A DNA stretch of 64,000 bases from Sphingobacterium oryzagri. GTDB lineage: Bacteria > Bacteroidota > Bacteroidia > Sphingobacteriales > Sphingobacteriaceae. Both the position numbers and the translations under genes were made by a program. The notes under the pieces are model-generated. The model did not search any database. It was not told where the DNA came from and was given only the letters and a program-made list of their open reading frames with translations. Location: assembly GCF_028736175.1 (NCBI RefSeq), contig NZ_CP117880.1, forward strand, positions 1,922,001 to 1,986,000. Direction: 5' to 3'. Each line of letters starts with the position of its first letter. The stretch's first letter is position 1. Positions 24,876-33,627 of the stretch are shown piece after piece.

Positions 24876-27662
24876 ATGCAGTTTAAAAATCTATTTATAG
24901 GCGCTTTCGTTGGCTTGTTTATAATAAACAGCGTTTGTGCACAGGATTTATCCTTAGATACCGCTGTCAGGATGGGCGAATTGCCCAACGGATTTCGCTA
25001 TTTTATCAAAGCCAATACTTACCCGAAAAACAGAGCGGTGCTCTATTTGGCCAATAAGGTAGGCTCTATTCTGGAAGAAGAAAAAGAACGTGGTTTAGCA
25101 CATTTTCTGGAGCACATGAATTTTAAGGGAACAACACACTTCCCGAAAAACGAATTGATCAATTATTTAGAAGGTGCCGGAGTAAAATTTGGTGCAGATC
25201 TCAATGCGTACACATCTTTTGATGAAACTGTGTACCAATTGCCTATCCCAACGGATCAACCTGATCTTTGGAAAAACGGGTTGCAGATTATGCGTGATTG
25301 GGCATCCGAGGCGATTTTAGATGAGCAGGAGTTTGAAAAAGAACGCGGCGTTATTTTGGAAGAGAAACGCTTGCAGCAAAATGCTAGCGGGCGTATGCGG
25401 GAAAAGTATCTACCTGCATTGTATAACTTCTCTCGCTATGGCGAGCGGGCGCCTATTGGCCTGGAAGAGGTGATCGCGAAGGCCGATATAACACGGATAC
25501 GTGATTTCTATAAGCGCTGGTATCGACCGGATTTACAAGCTCTTATCGTCGTTGGTGATATCGATGTTGCTCAGGTAGAACAGCAAATTAAAGCCTTGTT
25601 TGGCGATCTGAAGATGCCCGCCAAGGCGCCGGATCGACCGCAATATTCGATTGATTTAATTGACAGCTTGCGGTACGTCCAGGTAAAAGATAAGGAGTTT
25701 TCATCGTATCAGCTCGAGTTTTTTTACAAACGAAAGGCAGCGCCGGTTAAGGATGTTGCTGGTTTTAAAGGTCAATTGGTCAGGCAGTTGAGTAACAGTT
25801 TGCTTGCTTCTCGTTTTCAAGAAATAGCACGTGCAGGAGAGCCACCTTATCGTGGTATGAGCGTAAGCGCAGGCGATTTTATTGATGATATTACTACGCT
25901 TAATGTACGCGTTGCTCTGCGCCCAGACAAGTTGGATGCTGGCTTTAAAGCGGCCTGGACCGAACTGTTACGCATCCAACGGCATGGTTTTACGGCGGAT
26001 GAGTTTCAGGATGTAAAAGAACGCCTGCGCACCCAGCTGTCGTTGCAGCTTTCCGAAAAAGACAAGATTCCGTCCATCAATTTTGTGGAAGACTACTTGC
26101 AATATTTCTTACAGGGCACAGCTTTTCAAGCTGTCGAGCAGGAGATCGCGTTAACCACGCAATTGCTTGATCAAATAACGACGCAAGATATCCGACAGTA
26201 CTTGAACGATTTTTTGGCAGCGAAAGATGTTGTCGCTTTGGTGTTGGGTGCTGATGACGGTATTGTACTTCCTTCCAAACAAGATCTGTTGAACTGGCAA
26301 GCTGAGGCTGCGGCGATGGAGATCCGCCCGTATGTGCAACAGCGCGATAGCTTAGCGTTGTTTAGGGAAAAGCCGATCGCGGGGACGGTTAAAAAAGTCC
26401 AGCAACATGCAGCGATAGGCTTTACCCAATGGACGCTGCGTAATGGCGTTAATATCTATGCTAAAGCCACTGATTTTAAAAATAATGAAATCTTGTTTAC
26501 GGGTTTTAGTCGCGGTGGTGCATCCTTATATGCCGATGCTGATTATTATTCGGCTGTAAATGCCAGCACGTTTGTACTGAATAGCGGTGTTGGACAATTA
26601 AATGCCAATCAATTGGCGCAATTTCTAAACGCTAAGGCCGTGCAAGTGCGTCCTTACATTGCTGATCGGGAGGAAGGTATTAGTGGCGCGAGTTCGGCAG
26701 CGGCGTTGGAAACAGCCTTGGGATTGACGCATCAATATATGGCGTCGGCAAGATTGGATACCGCGCGGTTTCACATCATTATGGATCGTTCTAAAGAAGC
26801 TATGCGCAATCGAGATGCTGATCCAAAGCAGGTTTTCGCCGATACGGTTGGCAATGTGTTGGGCGGTTATCATTTTAGACGCCAGCCAACTTCGGTACAG
26901 ACTTTAGGACAAATACAAGCCGATCGTGTGTCGCACATTTTTCAGGAGCGGTTTGCCAATGCGGGCGACTTTAATTTCGTATTTGTCGGCAATTTTAATC
27001 TCGATTCGCTAAAAGCATTAACCGAGTTGTACCTCGGCTCTTTGCCGGCAACGGCAACAAGGGAAGAGGCCATTGATTTAAACATTCGGGTTCCAGAAGG
27101 AAAAATTCGTAAAGATCTGACTTTAGGTGCAGGCGATAAAGGAACCGTGCAACTGGTTTATAGCGGGAAGTATCGTTACAGCATGCAAAATAATATATAT
27201 CTCGATGCGTTAAAAACGGCTGTAGAGCTTCGTTTGATGGAGCGTCTACGCAAGCGCGAAAGCGGTGTATATTCTCCGTCTGTGCAACTTACGAAGGCAA
27301 AGCACCCACTGGGCTTTTTTGCGGTGGTGATTTCTTTTGACTGTGATCCGAAAAGAGAAGATGAATTGATCACGGCCGTACGGGAGGAGCTGGCGAAAAT
27401 TGTTCAGAAAGGCATTGTGGTAGAAGAGTTGAGCAAATTTGTGGCAGAAGAGAAGCGCACGGTCGAGCTTCAATCAACGTCTAACCAGTTTTGGTTAAGC
27501 TATCTGAAAGGTCAACTTGAAAAGCAGGAGCCATTATCGGCATGGCTAAGCTATCCGACGTTACTGGACAAGACACGCGTAACTGCCTTGAACAAGTACG
27601 TGAAAAAATTACCGCTGTTGGAAAATGAGATCATCGTCACATTAACGCCAGCGAATAAATAA
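24876..27662 (+). CDS. M16-family zinc metallopeptidase, two-domain, exported
   Basis: A 928-aa pitrilysin-family peptidase. A signal peptide (1-22, ending NSVCAQ) exports it. The inverted zinc motif HFLEH is at 76-80 (His76, Glu79 catalytic, His80), with the third-ligand region EKERGVILEEKRLQQN near residue 150-170. A second, inactive M16 half spans about 510-920, as usual for the large single-chain members. It degrades peptides inside a closed chamber, probably in the periplasm. Only 1 bp separates it from the ABC permease gene, so it is in the same operon. The most natural reading is that peptides brought in by the SusC/SusD pair, or handled by the ABC system, are cut here. Confidence 0.94.
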   Translation: MQFKNLFIGAFVGLFIINSVCAQDLSLDTAVRMGELPNGFRYFIKANTYPKNRAVLYLANKVGSILEEEKERGLAHFLEHMNFKGTTHFPKNELINYLEGAGVKFGADLNAYTSFDETVYQLPIPTDQPDLWKNGLQIMRDWASEAILDEQEFEKERGVILEEKRLQQNASGRMREKYLPALYNFSRYGERAPIGLEEVIAKADITRIRDFYKRWYRPDLQALIVVGDIDVAQVEQQIKALFGDLKMPAKAPDRPQYSIDLIDSLRYVQVKDKEFSSYQLEFFYKRKAAPVKDVAGFKGQLVRQLSNSLLASRFQEIARAGEPPYRGMSVSAGDFIDDITTLNVRVALRPDKLDAGFKAAWTELLRIQRHGFTADEFQDVKERLRTQLSLQLSEKDKIPSINFVEDYLQYFLQGTAFQAVEQEIALTTQLLDQITTQDIRQYLNDFLAAKDVVALVLGADDGIVLPSKQDLLNWQAEAAAMEIRPYVQQRDSLALFREKPIAGTVKKVQQHAAIGFTQWTLRNGVNIYAKATDFKNNEILFTGFSRGGASLYADADYYSAVNASTFVLNSGVGQLNANQLAQFLNAKAVQVRPYIADREEGISGASSAAALETALGLTHQYMASARLDTARFHIIMDRSKEAMRNRDADPKQVFADTVGNVLGGYHFRRQPTSVQTLGQIQADRVSHIFQERFANAGDFNFVFVGNFNLDSLKALTELYLGSLPATATREEAIDLNIRVPEGKIRKDLTLGAGDKGTVQLVYSGKYRYSMQNNIYLDALKTAVELRLMERLRKRESGVYSPSVQLTKAKHPLGFFAVVISFDCDPKREDELITAVREELAKIVQKGIVVEELSKFVAEEKRTVELQSTSNQFWLSYLKGQLEKQEPLSAWLSYPTLLDKTRVTALNKYVKKLPLLENEIIVTLTPANK

Positions 27663-27712
27663 TATTAAAAATTAAATACCACCACCGGTATTGTTGTTTA
27701 GTTAGCTAGAAC

Positions 27713-27744
27713 GGCTGCCTCGCCAGAGCGCAGCCTTCTTTTTT
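27713..27744 (+). terminator. Rho-independent terminator of the SusCD/ABC/M16 locus
   Basis: Stem GGCTGC / GCAGCC (6 bp, 11-nt loop) followed by TTCTTTTTTT. It lies about 50 bp after the peptidase stop and before a convergent gene, and marks the 3-prime end of the long operon. Confidence 0.8.
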
Positions 27745-27770
27745 TGCCTTATTTTAGCAGTAAAATCCGC

Positions 27771-28127
27771 TTAATAGAAAACACTTTTAATAACGATTGC
27801 CTCTCTGTTATCTTTTTTTAGATAAAAGTCTACCTTAAAAATTCCTTCAATTAGTTTAACCTGCGTTGAATAATCGCCGTCGCTATAGCTGGCAAACTTT
27901 GGTGCTATTATGGTCGTAATTTTATCGATCAATTTGGAATAAAATTCATTACGATCATAGATAATATAATCCACCTCATTTTTTGTAACCAAGCCATAAT
28001 TGCAGATTACAGCGTAAACCATGCCGCCCATAACGATTTCAGCGTAGCGCGCGCGCGATGCTGGGACATCGTTATATAATTTTTCATATAATTCTATTAC
28101 AGAAGCTTCAATTGATAATGATTCCAT
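27771..28127 (-). CDS. Small protein of unknown function
   Basis: A 118-aa soluble protein starting at the ATG of 28125-28127. It has no signal peptide or membrane helix. Predicted layout from the sequence is a helical N-terminal half (ASVIELYEKLYNDVPASRAR, then a hydrophobic helix IVMGGMVYAVICNY) and a mixed alpha/beta C-terminal half ending in alternating strands (VKLIEGIFKVDFYLKK, EAIVIKSVFY). I do not recognise the family. It converges on the M16 operon terminator. Composition is protein-like, so I take it as a real gene without known function. Confidence 0.6.
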   Translation of the reverse strand: MESLSIEASVIELYEKLYNDVPASRARYAEIVMGGMVYAVICNYGLVTKNEVDYIIYDRNEFYSKLIDKITTIIAPKFASYSDGDYSTQVKLIEGIFKVDFYLKKDNREAIVIKSVFY

Positions 28128-28754
28128 GGTTAATATTTTGTAAAGTAAAGATATGTGGAATTATTTTATTTTGCAATTTTTGTTTTCGCTTGTTTTATTA
28201 AGCCTTGTAAGGCTTTTATCTCTGTAACCAGCCGATGGTCTGAATATTTTTTTAAGGCCAGTGTAATTTTTTACTGTACGATGATTTCTTTGGCAGTAAA
28301 AGCAGATCCGTCTTTGAGGTATTAAGCTAGGAATCCAAGATCAGGTTAATTATACTGTTTGCTGCGGTAAAACCTTCTCGCTTATCAGACGATACGGAGT
28401 TTACCATCATCGGCTTTTCGTTCCGGTTTTGACGGTGTGCCACAAAAAAATTTTCTATTTTTTGGCGGTTATTAGCGACTAAATCAAATTAAGGCAGGCT
28501 AATATGCTGATGCATTTTCCCGTTTTATAACTAAAAGCGAGCGTGAATCGCTCCGAGAGATGAAACGCACAGTAGCTGTTAGCTGAATCTTGGTTGTATG
28601 ACGTATCAATAAGAAGGCTTCAGGAAGTATGCGCCGGCCAACATGCTACAATACATACGATAGCAAGCTGATTTAGCAAGAAACTATCTTTTATATCAAC
28701 AGGTTTTTATTTTTTTTATAAAACTTCTTTCCAAATGCACGGGTTAATACACTG
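28128..28754. other. 627-bp stretch without a recognisable gene
   Basis: No ORF of convincing length or composition is present on either strand. I see no tandem repeat, strong hairpin with T-run, or transposon end. It may be a decayed gene or simply the divergent promoter region of the two small flanking genes. Confidence 0.4.
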
Positions 28755-28997
28755 ATGAAGAAGCTAGAAACGAAAATATACATAGCCTTTTACGGACATG
28801 AAGATCACGGCACGACGGAAGTAACCTGGGACCACGCTGTGCTGCCCAGCATAGGTGAAACACTATCGATCAATACCCTATTTCAGGGAATGAATGTTCC
28901 CGATTTTGCACGATCCATTCGTCAATCTGTTATCCATCGCGTGCTTTGGACAAAGGTTGATGGTGAAACGGCACCAATATTGTATCTCCGTGTCTAA
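28755..28997 (+). CDS. Small protein of unknown function (80 aa)
   Basis: An 80-aa protein beginning MKKLETKIYIAFYGHEDHGT. It alternates short strands and turns (KIYIAFYG, IHRVLWTKVDG, PILYLRV) around one likely helix (MNVPDFARSIRQSV), suggesting a small alpha/beta fold. No signal peptide, no known motif. It stands alone in front of the next gene (113 bp). The clean ATG and the ordinary composition support it, but I cannot name a family. Confidence 0.55.
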   Translation: MKKLETKIYIAFYGHEDHGTTEVTWDHAVLPSIGETLSINTLFQGMNVPDFARSIRQSVIHRVLWTKVDGETAPILYLRV

Positions 28998-29110
28998 GTA
29001 TTAGGATTATTCTGAACGAACTTTTGGAAAACAACGGCGGCATTTCATTTCGTTTTTTGGGACATCTTTTTTGGTTGCATCGTTTTATCCAGGTCAGTTT
29101 TTAGGCTAGC

Positions 29111-30031
29111 ATGATGGAGGTAAGTAAAAGCAAAATATTAATGAAGATTGCATACGTAGGGCTAGGGGCTTCTTTGTTCTCGTTGCTGTTGGTGTTTTTT
29201 TATGTGTTTTTTACCACAGAAGCGAATAGTAACAGCACGAACGATTTAAATCCCGGCGCGATAGCTTACGGATTAACGATATTTTGCAATCTAGGTCTTA
29301 GCATCTGCGCGTTAACGAGCCTGTTATCGACCACAGCATTTTTCCAGATCGGCTGGAAGCGTTGGTGTTGCTGGTTTTTGTTGCCCGTAGCTTTTGCGGT
29401 CTACGTACTGTACAGCAGTACCGATGGCAGGCCGACGGTTGAGAACGCATTCATTTTTTTACTCATGATACTTCCTTGGTTTTCGTTGTGGTTCTCCGCC
29501 TATCGAAAGGTAAGCTATGGCCTGCCGAAGCTCGTCTTTATAGCCTTTACGTTTTGTTTGCTTTCCTGTACGTCGACAGGCACTAGAAATGACGCATTGG
29601 TGCAAGTCGATACAACGGTTAGCGAAGAAGATACGGCAAAATTACCGATCGCGCTTTTGGATAGTTCGTTAAATAAGCCGTCGGATACGGAATCTGTTGG
29701 CAAGCAATTGGTAACGTGCGAAGAACCATTTGGAAGTATGGAAGAAGGATTTACGACCGTCTGTTTTTGGTCGGGCTATCGTCTTTCGGAGGCTTATACC
29801 GCTTTTCGGAAAAAAAATAGCGATAACGACGATGGTAAATTTCTGCAGGATAGCTTGCCAACCGTGGCCCGCGATACCTCTTTTGGCGATTATCCGTTTG
29901 CGGTGAGTTACACGCCAAATGGGGCGGATATCTTACATGTAGAATTAAATTTTCCGGGTGGAAGTACATCGATCACGTTTTTGCAGAAAGCAAAGGGCGT
30001 AGAAATACGAACGCTGCACGCACCCGATTAG
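29111..30031 (+). CDS. Membrane protein with an internal lipobox, apparent fusion of a 4-TM protein and a lipoprotein
   Basis: A 306-aa protein I do not recognise. The first 133 residues hold four hydrophobic segments (about 13-34, 49-76, 87-103 and 113-130). Residues 138-153 then read like a complete lipoprotein signal, GLPKLVFIAFTFCLLSC, with Cys153 and a Thr/Ser/Asp-rich linker after it, followed by a soluble beta-rich domain (190-306). A signal peptide with lipobox in mid-protein is odd. Either two adjacent genes have fused, or the segment is simply a fifth membrane helix. There is no in-frame ATG next to it; an ATG lies out of frame at about 29517. The frame is open throughout, so I annotate one gene. 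Confidence 0.65.
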   Translation: MMEVSKSKILMKIAYVGLGASLFSLLLVFFYVFFTTEANSNSTNDLNPGAIAYGLTIFCNLGLSICALTSLLSTTAFFQIGWKRWCCWFLLPVAFAVYVLYSSTDGRPTVENAFIFLLMILPWFSLWFSAYRKVSYGLPKLVFIAFTFCLLSCTSTGTRNDALVQVDTTVSEEDTAKLPIALLDSSLNKPSDTESVGKQLVTCEEPFGSMEEGFTTVCFWSGYRLSEAYTAFRKKNSDNDDGKFLQDSLPTVARDTSFGDYPFAVSYTPNGADILHVELNFPGGSTSITFLQKAKGVEIRTLHAPD

Positions 30032-30087
30032 CGGCGCATGGCGTCTGTTCGGAGCTATTTGATTAAAGCTGCTTCTCGATACAAAAA

Positions 30088-31263
30088 TCAGGAAGCAGGA
30101 GATTGCTGACTGATCGATTGAAAAAGATTGGCATAGCCATGGACCATTTTTTCCCAGCTAAAATTTGCCAACGTAAACGCGCGAAAAGCTTCCCGGCGCT
30201 CCATATAACTAAGTTCACCTGCTAACACTTCGTTGATTGTATTTCTCCAGGCCGCGGCATTTTCGTGTGCCACTTGCAGTCCGTTTTTCTGGTGAATGAT
30301 TGCATCGGTAATGCCTTCAATGTCGGAAGCGAGCACTAATGTACCGCACATACTCGCTTCTAAACAAACCAATCCAAACCCTTCCATATCGCCTTCGATT
30401 TTGATATTGGGCATGAGAAACGCTGTGGCGTGGCTCAGCAATATCTTCAGATCGTCCAAAGGAAGTTTGCCCAAATGCCGAAGGCGGTTTGCAAATCGGT
30501 CATCTCGCAAAAGTTCGCGCAGTTCAACCTGATCAGAAGGAAAGCCTAAAAATAGCATACAGAGGTGTTGCCAGCTTTTTGGTAAACGCGATAACCAACG
30601 CTCCTGGTTATTTGGTTCCTGCTGAAATGGTCCTGCCATCAACATCAGAGTGTCATCTGGAAGGGAGGGAAGCACCTCGCGGATAAACCAGGAAAAGCCT
30701 TTTCGCTTGACGGGGCGGCCCAACGTTACCAAGACTTTTTTGTCTGTCGGTAAATTGTATTTTTGAAGTAGTTTTTTCCAACTATCCTGCGGAAAAGTGT
30801 TGGATAAATCATGGTCGATACCGTTTGCCACGACCGAAACCTTATGTTTATCTACACCGCGGGCTACGATGGCCTGTGCTGTGGCATCACTAACGGCAAT
30901 GATATGGTCAAAACGGTTGAATTTACGCAAGATGAAGCGTTGGTAAAGCGGTAAGGGGAAAACAACGTCCAATCCGTGCACGGTTACCACGCGTTTTATA
31001 TGACTGTAGCCGCTGTGCCATAAACTCAGCGCTGCAATCAGCCCGTCGTTAAAATGGATGATCGAAATATTAGGATGGCAGTGTATGGCCTTTAGTATAC
31101 GGTCGTTGAGGCGCCGGAAAAATTGAAGGTAAGTTTCCTCACCGGTGTGTACAATCTTGTGCACAACCGCACATTTTTGCATACCGTTAATCAATTCATA
31201 ACTTTGTTTTTCCATGCCGCCCGTGGATGGTGGAAATTTGTGGCTAACGAATAATACTTCCAT
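30088..31263 (-). CDS. Glycosyltransferase family 4
   Basis: A GT4 (GT-B fold) glycosyltransferase of 391 aa. The N-terminal domain opens EVLFVSHKFPPSTGGMEKQS, the usual acceptor-side glycine-rich loop. The C-terminal nucleotide-sugar domain starts near VLVTLGRPVKRKGFSWFI and has the E-x7-E motif in EGFGLVCLEASMCG. It probably transfers a sugar from a nucleotide donor to a lipid or glycan acceptor in the cytoplasm. An in-frame TTG at 31269 would add two residues; I use the ATG at 31263. It overlaps the end of the flippase-like gene and is the last of three overlapping genes. Confidence 0.92.
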   Translation of the reverse strand: MEVLFVSHKFPPSTGGMEKQSYELINGMQKCAVVHKIVHTGEETYLQFFRRLNDRILKAIHCHPNISIIHFNDGLIAALSLWHSGYSHIKRVVTVHGLDVVFPLPLYQRFILRKFNRFDHIIAVSDATAQAIVARGVDKHKVSVVANGIDHDLSNTFPQDSWKKLLQKYNLPTDKKVLVTLGRPVKRKGFSWFIREVLPSLPDDTLMLMAGPFQQEPNNQERWLSRLPKSWQHLCMLFLGFPSDQVELRELLRDDRFANRLRHLGKLPLDDLKILLSHATAFLMPNIKIEGDMEGFGLVCLEASMCGTLVLASDIEGITDAIIHQKNGLQVAHENAAAWRNTINEVLAGELSYMERREAFRAFTLANFSWEKMVHGYANLFQSISQQSPAS

Positions 31264-32272
31264 GATCAAGCAAGTTTAGTGTTACAGATTTCCTGACGAA
31301 ACCATAACAAATAAATCCAATAAAAATCCAAAATAGCTGTCTTGTGCGCCGTAAAATAGACACAGCAAGCCACACAGATGTTGCCTGTATGCCCACAGCA
31401 GTTAGCACCAACTTGTTTCCCAGTTCTTCGATACCAAGCTGCCCGGGCACGAAAGCGCCAAAACTTTTGACGATAATAACGCCCATATCCAGCAGCACGC
31501 CATGCATAATATGGATGTCAAAGCCTAGAAAAAGCAAGATCAGGTAAAACTCCAAACTGCCAATAATCCAGTGCAAGAGTGATAGGGCGTAGGATTGCCA
31601 AAAGCGCAACGGTTTTTCTTGATAAAACAGCTTAGCTTCGGCTAGCAAAAATTTAGCTTTTTGCACGACTTTGCGCCATATGGATGTGTTTGCTGTTGCT
31701 ATCGTAGCGTCTTCCTTGATTATTGCTTTTTGATTCAGTAAGCGCAGCAGCATTATTTTTACTAACAGCAGGACGACGATCGCGACGAGCAGGACGTAAT
31801 GCATAACAGTAGGAAGCTTGTCTGCTGCGTAAAAAAGTAACCAGATGCCAGCAATAATAAAAAGTAATAGTTGCGAAAGAACGACCGTTATGCGCGATAC
31901 GACGATAGATTCTGCTGCCGTCGCGGGCGATATGGCGTAAGGTCTAAGCAGTTGATTTTTTAGCAGATCACCACCTACCACACTGGAAGGGTTATAAAGT
32001 CCAACAGTTTCGCCAACTTGTCGTACCACAAACAGTTGCATAATACGAATGCGTTTGCGTTCTTTATCCAGACAAATCCACCAAGCTAGCGTGCCGATAA
32101 AGTAGGCTGCGAAGGTCGATAAAATAAGGTAAACAAAGCGAAAGCCAATTTTTGAAATTTCCTGCCAGACGAGCTTAAAATCCGTATTTACGATAAAAAC
32201 CCCGATCGGAATAAGGATGCAAGCCAAAATTAGGCCCTTTAACCCATTACGCTTGTTTAGCAAACGGTCCAT
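31244..32272 (-). CDS. Flippase-like polytopic membrane protein (LPG_synthase_TM / UPF0104 family)
   Basis: A 342-aa integral membrane protein with about eight hydrophobic helices. The layout follows the lysylphosphatidylglycerol-synthase TM / AglD-like family: an N-terminal helix after a Lys/Arg stretch, SSVVGGDLLKN near residue 97-107 as the family motif, and a C-terminal half with a conserved GAFVPGQLGIEELG segment. No aminoacyl-transferase domain is attached, so it is the flippase-like part only. It overlaps both neighbouring glycosyltransferase genes (20 bp and 16 bp), so the three products probably act together on one glycolipid, with this protein moving it across the membrane. That role is inferred from family and context. 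Confidence 0.88.
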   Translation of the reverse strand: MDRLLNKRNGLKGLILACILIPIGVFIVNTDFKLVWQEISKIGFRFVYLILSTFAAYFIGTLAWWICLDKERKRIRIMQLFVVRQVGETVGLYNPSSVVGGDLLKNQLLRPYAISPATAAESIVVSRITVVLSQLLLFIIAGIWLLFYAADKLPTVMHYVLLVAIVVLLLVKIMLLRLLNQKAIIKEDATIATANTSIWRKVVQKAKFLLAEAKLFYQEKPLRFWQSYALSLLHWIIGSLEFYLILLFLGFDIHIMHGVLLDMGVIIVKSFGAFVPGQLGIEELGNKLVLTAVGIQATSVWLAVSILRRTRQLFWIFIGFICYGFVRKSVTLNLLDHGSIIR

Positions 32273-33432
32273 ACCAAGTCCTTACTGGTGTTATCCGCTA
32301 AGCCTTTAACATCGTCAAAATAGCGGTTCGTTAATTTTTCCCAATCCAATTCCTGCACCTGCGCAAGTGCGGCATTTTGAATCACCTGGTGCAACTCCGG
32401 ATCGCTCAACAATAGTTTGATGTGAATAAGATAGTCTTCTGCAGATTTGGGCACGCATTTATATCCCGTATGGCGGTGCCGCACGAGGTCGGCGCTGCCG
32501 CCGCCATCTGCTATAACGCAAGGCAGTCCGGATGCCATCGCTTCGATTACGACATTGCCGTAAGTTTCCGAGGTCGAGGTGAAAACAAATACGTCGCTCG
32601 ATGCATAAAGCTTCGCTAAATCTTCGTGTTCCAACTTCCCAAGAAAGAAAGCTTTGGGCATTTGTTTTTTCAGCTCGTCCGTAGCGGCGCCATCTCCGGC
32701 GATAATCAAGTTATGTGCTAAATCAGCACGCTGCAAGCGCTGATAGATCTCGATTAACGTCTGCACATTTTTTTCCCATACTAAGCGGCTGGCAAAAAGG
32801 ATGTTGGGCTTTTCGTTGCCGGTTATCGCCTGTACGTAATTGCTGTCACGCTTTTTTGGCGTAAATAGGTTAAGATCGATGCCGCGCTGCCATAGCGACA
32901 TCTTGTTGTACGCTATTCCAAACTGTTCCAACTCGCGCACCATCGCTGGCGAGGGAACGTAAATTTGCTCACAGCCGTTGTAAAATCTGCGACTGGCCGC
33001 GACCAGCCAGCGTTGAACGGGTTTTATGAGAAACGGTAGTTTGCGTAAGTAGTAAGGTATATACGAAATAAAATTGGTGTGGTAGATGCTGATCACCGGT
33101 ATATTTCTTTCACGTGCGTAGCGCAGGGCAAAAAAGCCCAGTAGCGAAGGCGTTGCGATATGGATAACATCGGGCTGAAAGCTGTCTAATTCTTGTTTAA
33201 GCTGCTCCTTCACGAGTAAGGGCATCGTAAAACTGTAGTCTTTGTTCAGTCCGGTATTTAAAGTAGGTATACGTAAGCAGGCGTGGTCTTCGAGTTGTTC
33301 AGGACCTTTTCCATAAACAAAAAGATAGGAAAATCTTTTTTGATCAATTCTGTTTATGATCTGGAACATGGTGCGCGACGCTCCATCAAACTCCTCTATC
33401 AATATCTCTGCGAAGAAAGCTACTTTTATCAT
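32257..33432 (-). CDS. Glycosyltransferase family 4 (glycolipid-type)
   Basis: A 391-aa GT4 enzyme, first gene of the three-gene unit. The N-terminal half begins IKVAFFAEILIEEFDGASRT and contains PDVIHIATPSLLGFFALRYA and VISIYHTNF, as in enzymes related to diacylglycerol and mannosyl-lipid glycosyltransferases. The donor domain has NILFASRLVWEKNVQTLIEI and the E-x7-E motif in SETYGNVVIEAMASGLP. Likely role: first or second sugar addition to a membrane lipid. The stop overlaps the flippase-like gene start by 16 bp. The opposite side is a 195-bp divergent promoter region shared with the EEP hydrolase. Confidence 0.93.
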   Translation of the reverse strand: MIKVAFFAEILIEEFDGASRTMFQIINRIDQKRFSYLFVYGKGPEQLEDHACLRIPTLNTGLNKDYSFTMPLLVKEQLKQELDSFQPDVIHIATPSLLGFFALRYARERNIPVISIYHTNFISYIPYYLRKLPFLIKPVQRWLVAASRRFYNGCEQIYVPSPAMVRELEQFGIAYNKMSLWQRGIDLNLFTPKKRDSNYVQAITGNEKPNILFASRLVWEKNVQTLIEIYQRLQRADLAHNLIIAGDGAATDELKKQMPKAFFLGKLEHEDLAKLYASSDVFVFTSTSETYGNVVIEAMASGLPCVIADGGGSADLVRHRHTGYKCVPKSAEDYLIHIKLLLSDPELHQVIQNAALAQVQELDWEKLTNRYFDDVKGLADNTSKDLVWTVC

Positions 33433-33627
33433 ATAGTGAGGTTTCGTTGTTTTTTTCGAAAATAATAAGCGGATATTAGGTTAATAGTCACTGCATATTA
33501 ATCCTTTATGAAATTTAGGCCGATGCTTTACAATTTGGACATAATTCCTATATAAAAGATTCATTGATACTTTACAAACAGATAATATAACGACCGTAGC
33601 TTTGGAGTAGATCAACCGCTTTATCAA

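Noticed and set aside
30069..30098. CTGCTTC/GAAGCAG hairpin between convergent genes
   Set aside because: It overlaps the end of the glycosyltransferase coding region and lacks a T-run on either strand.
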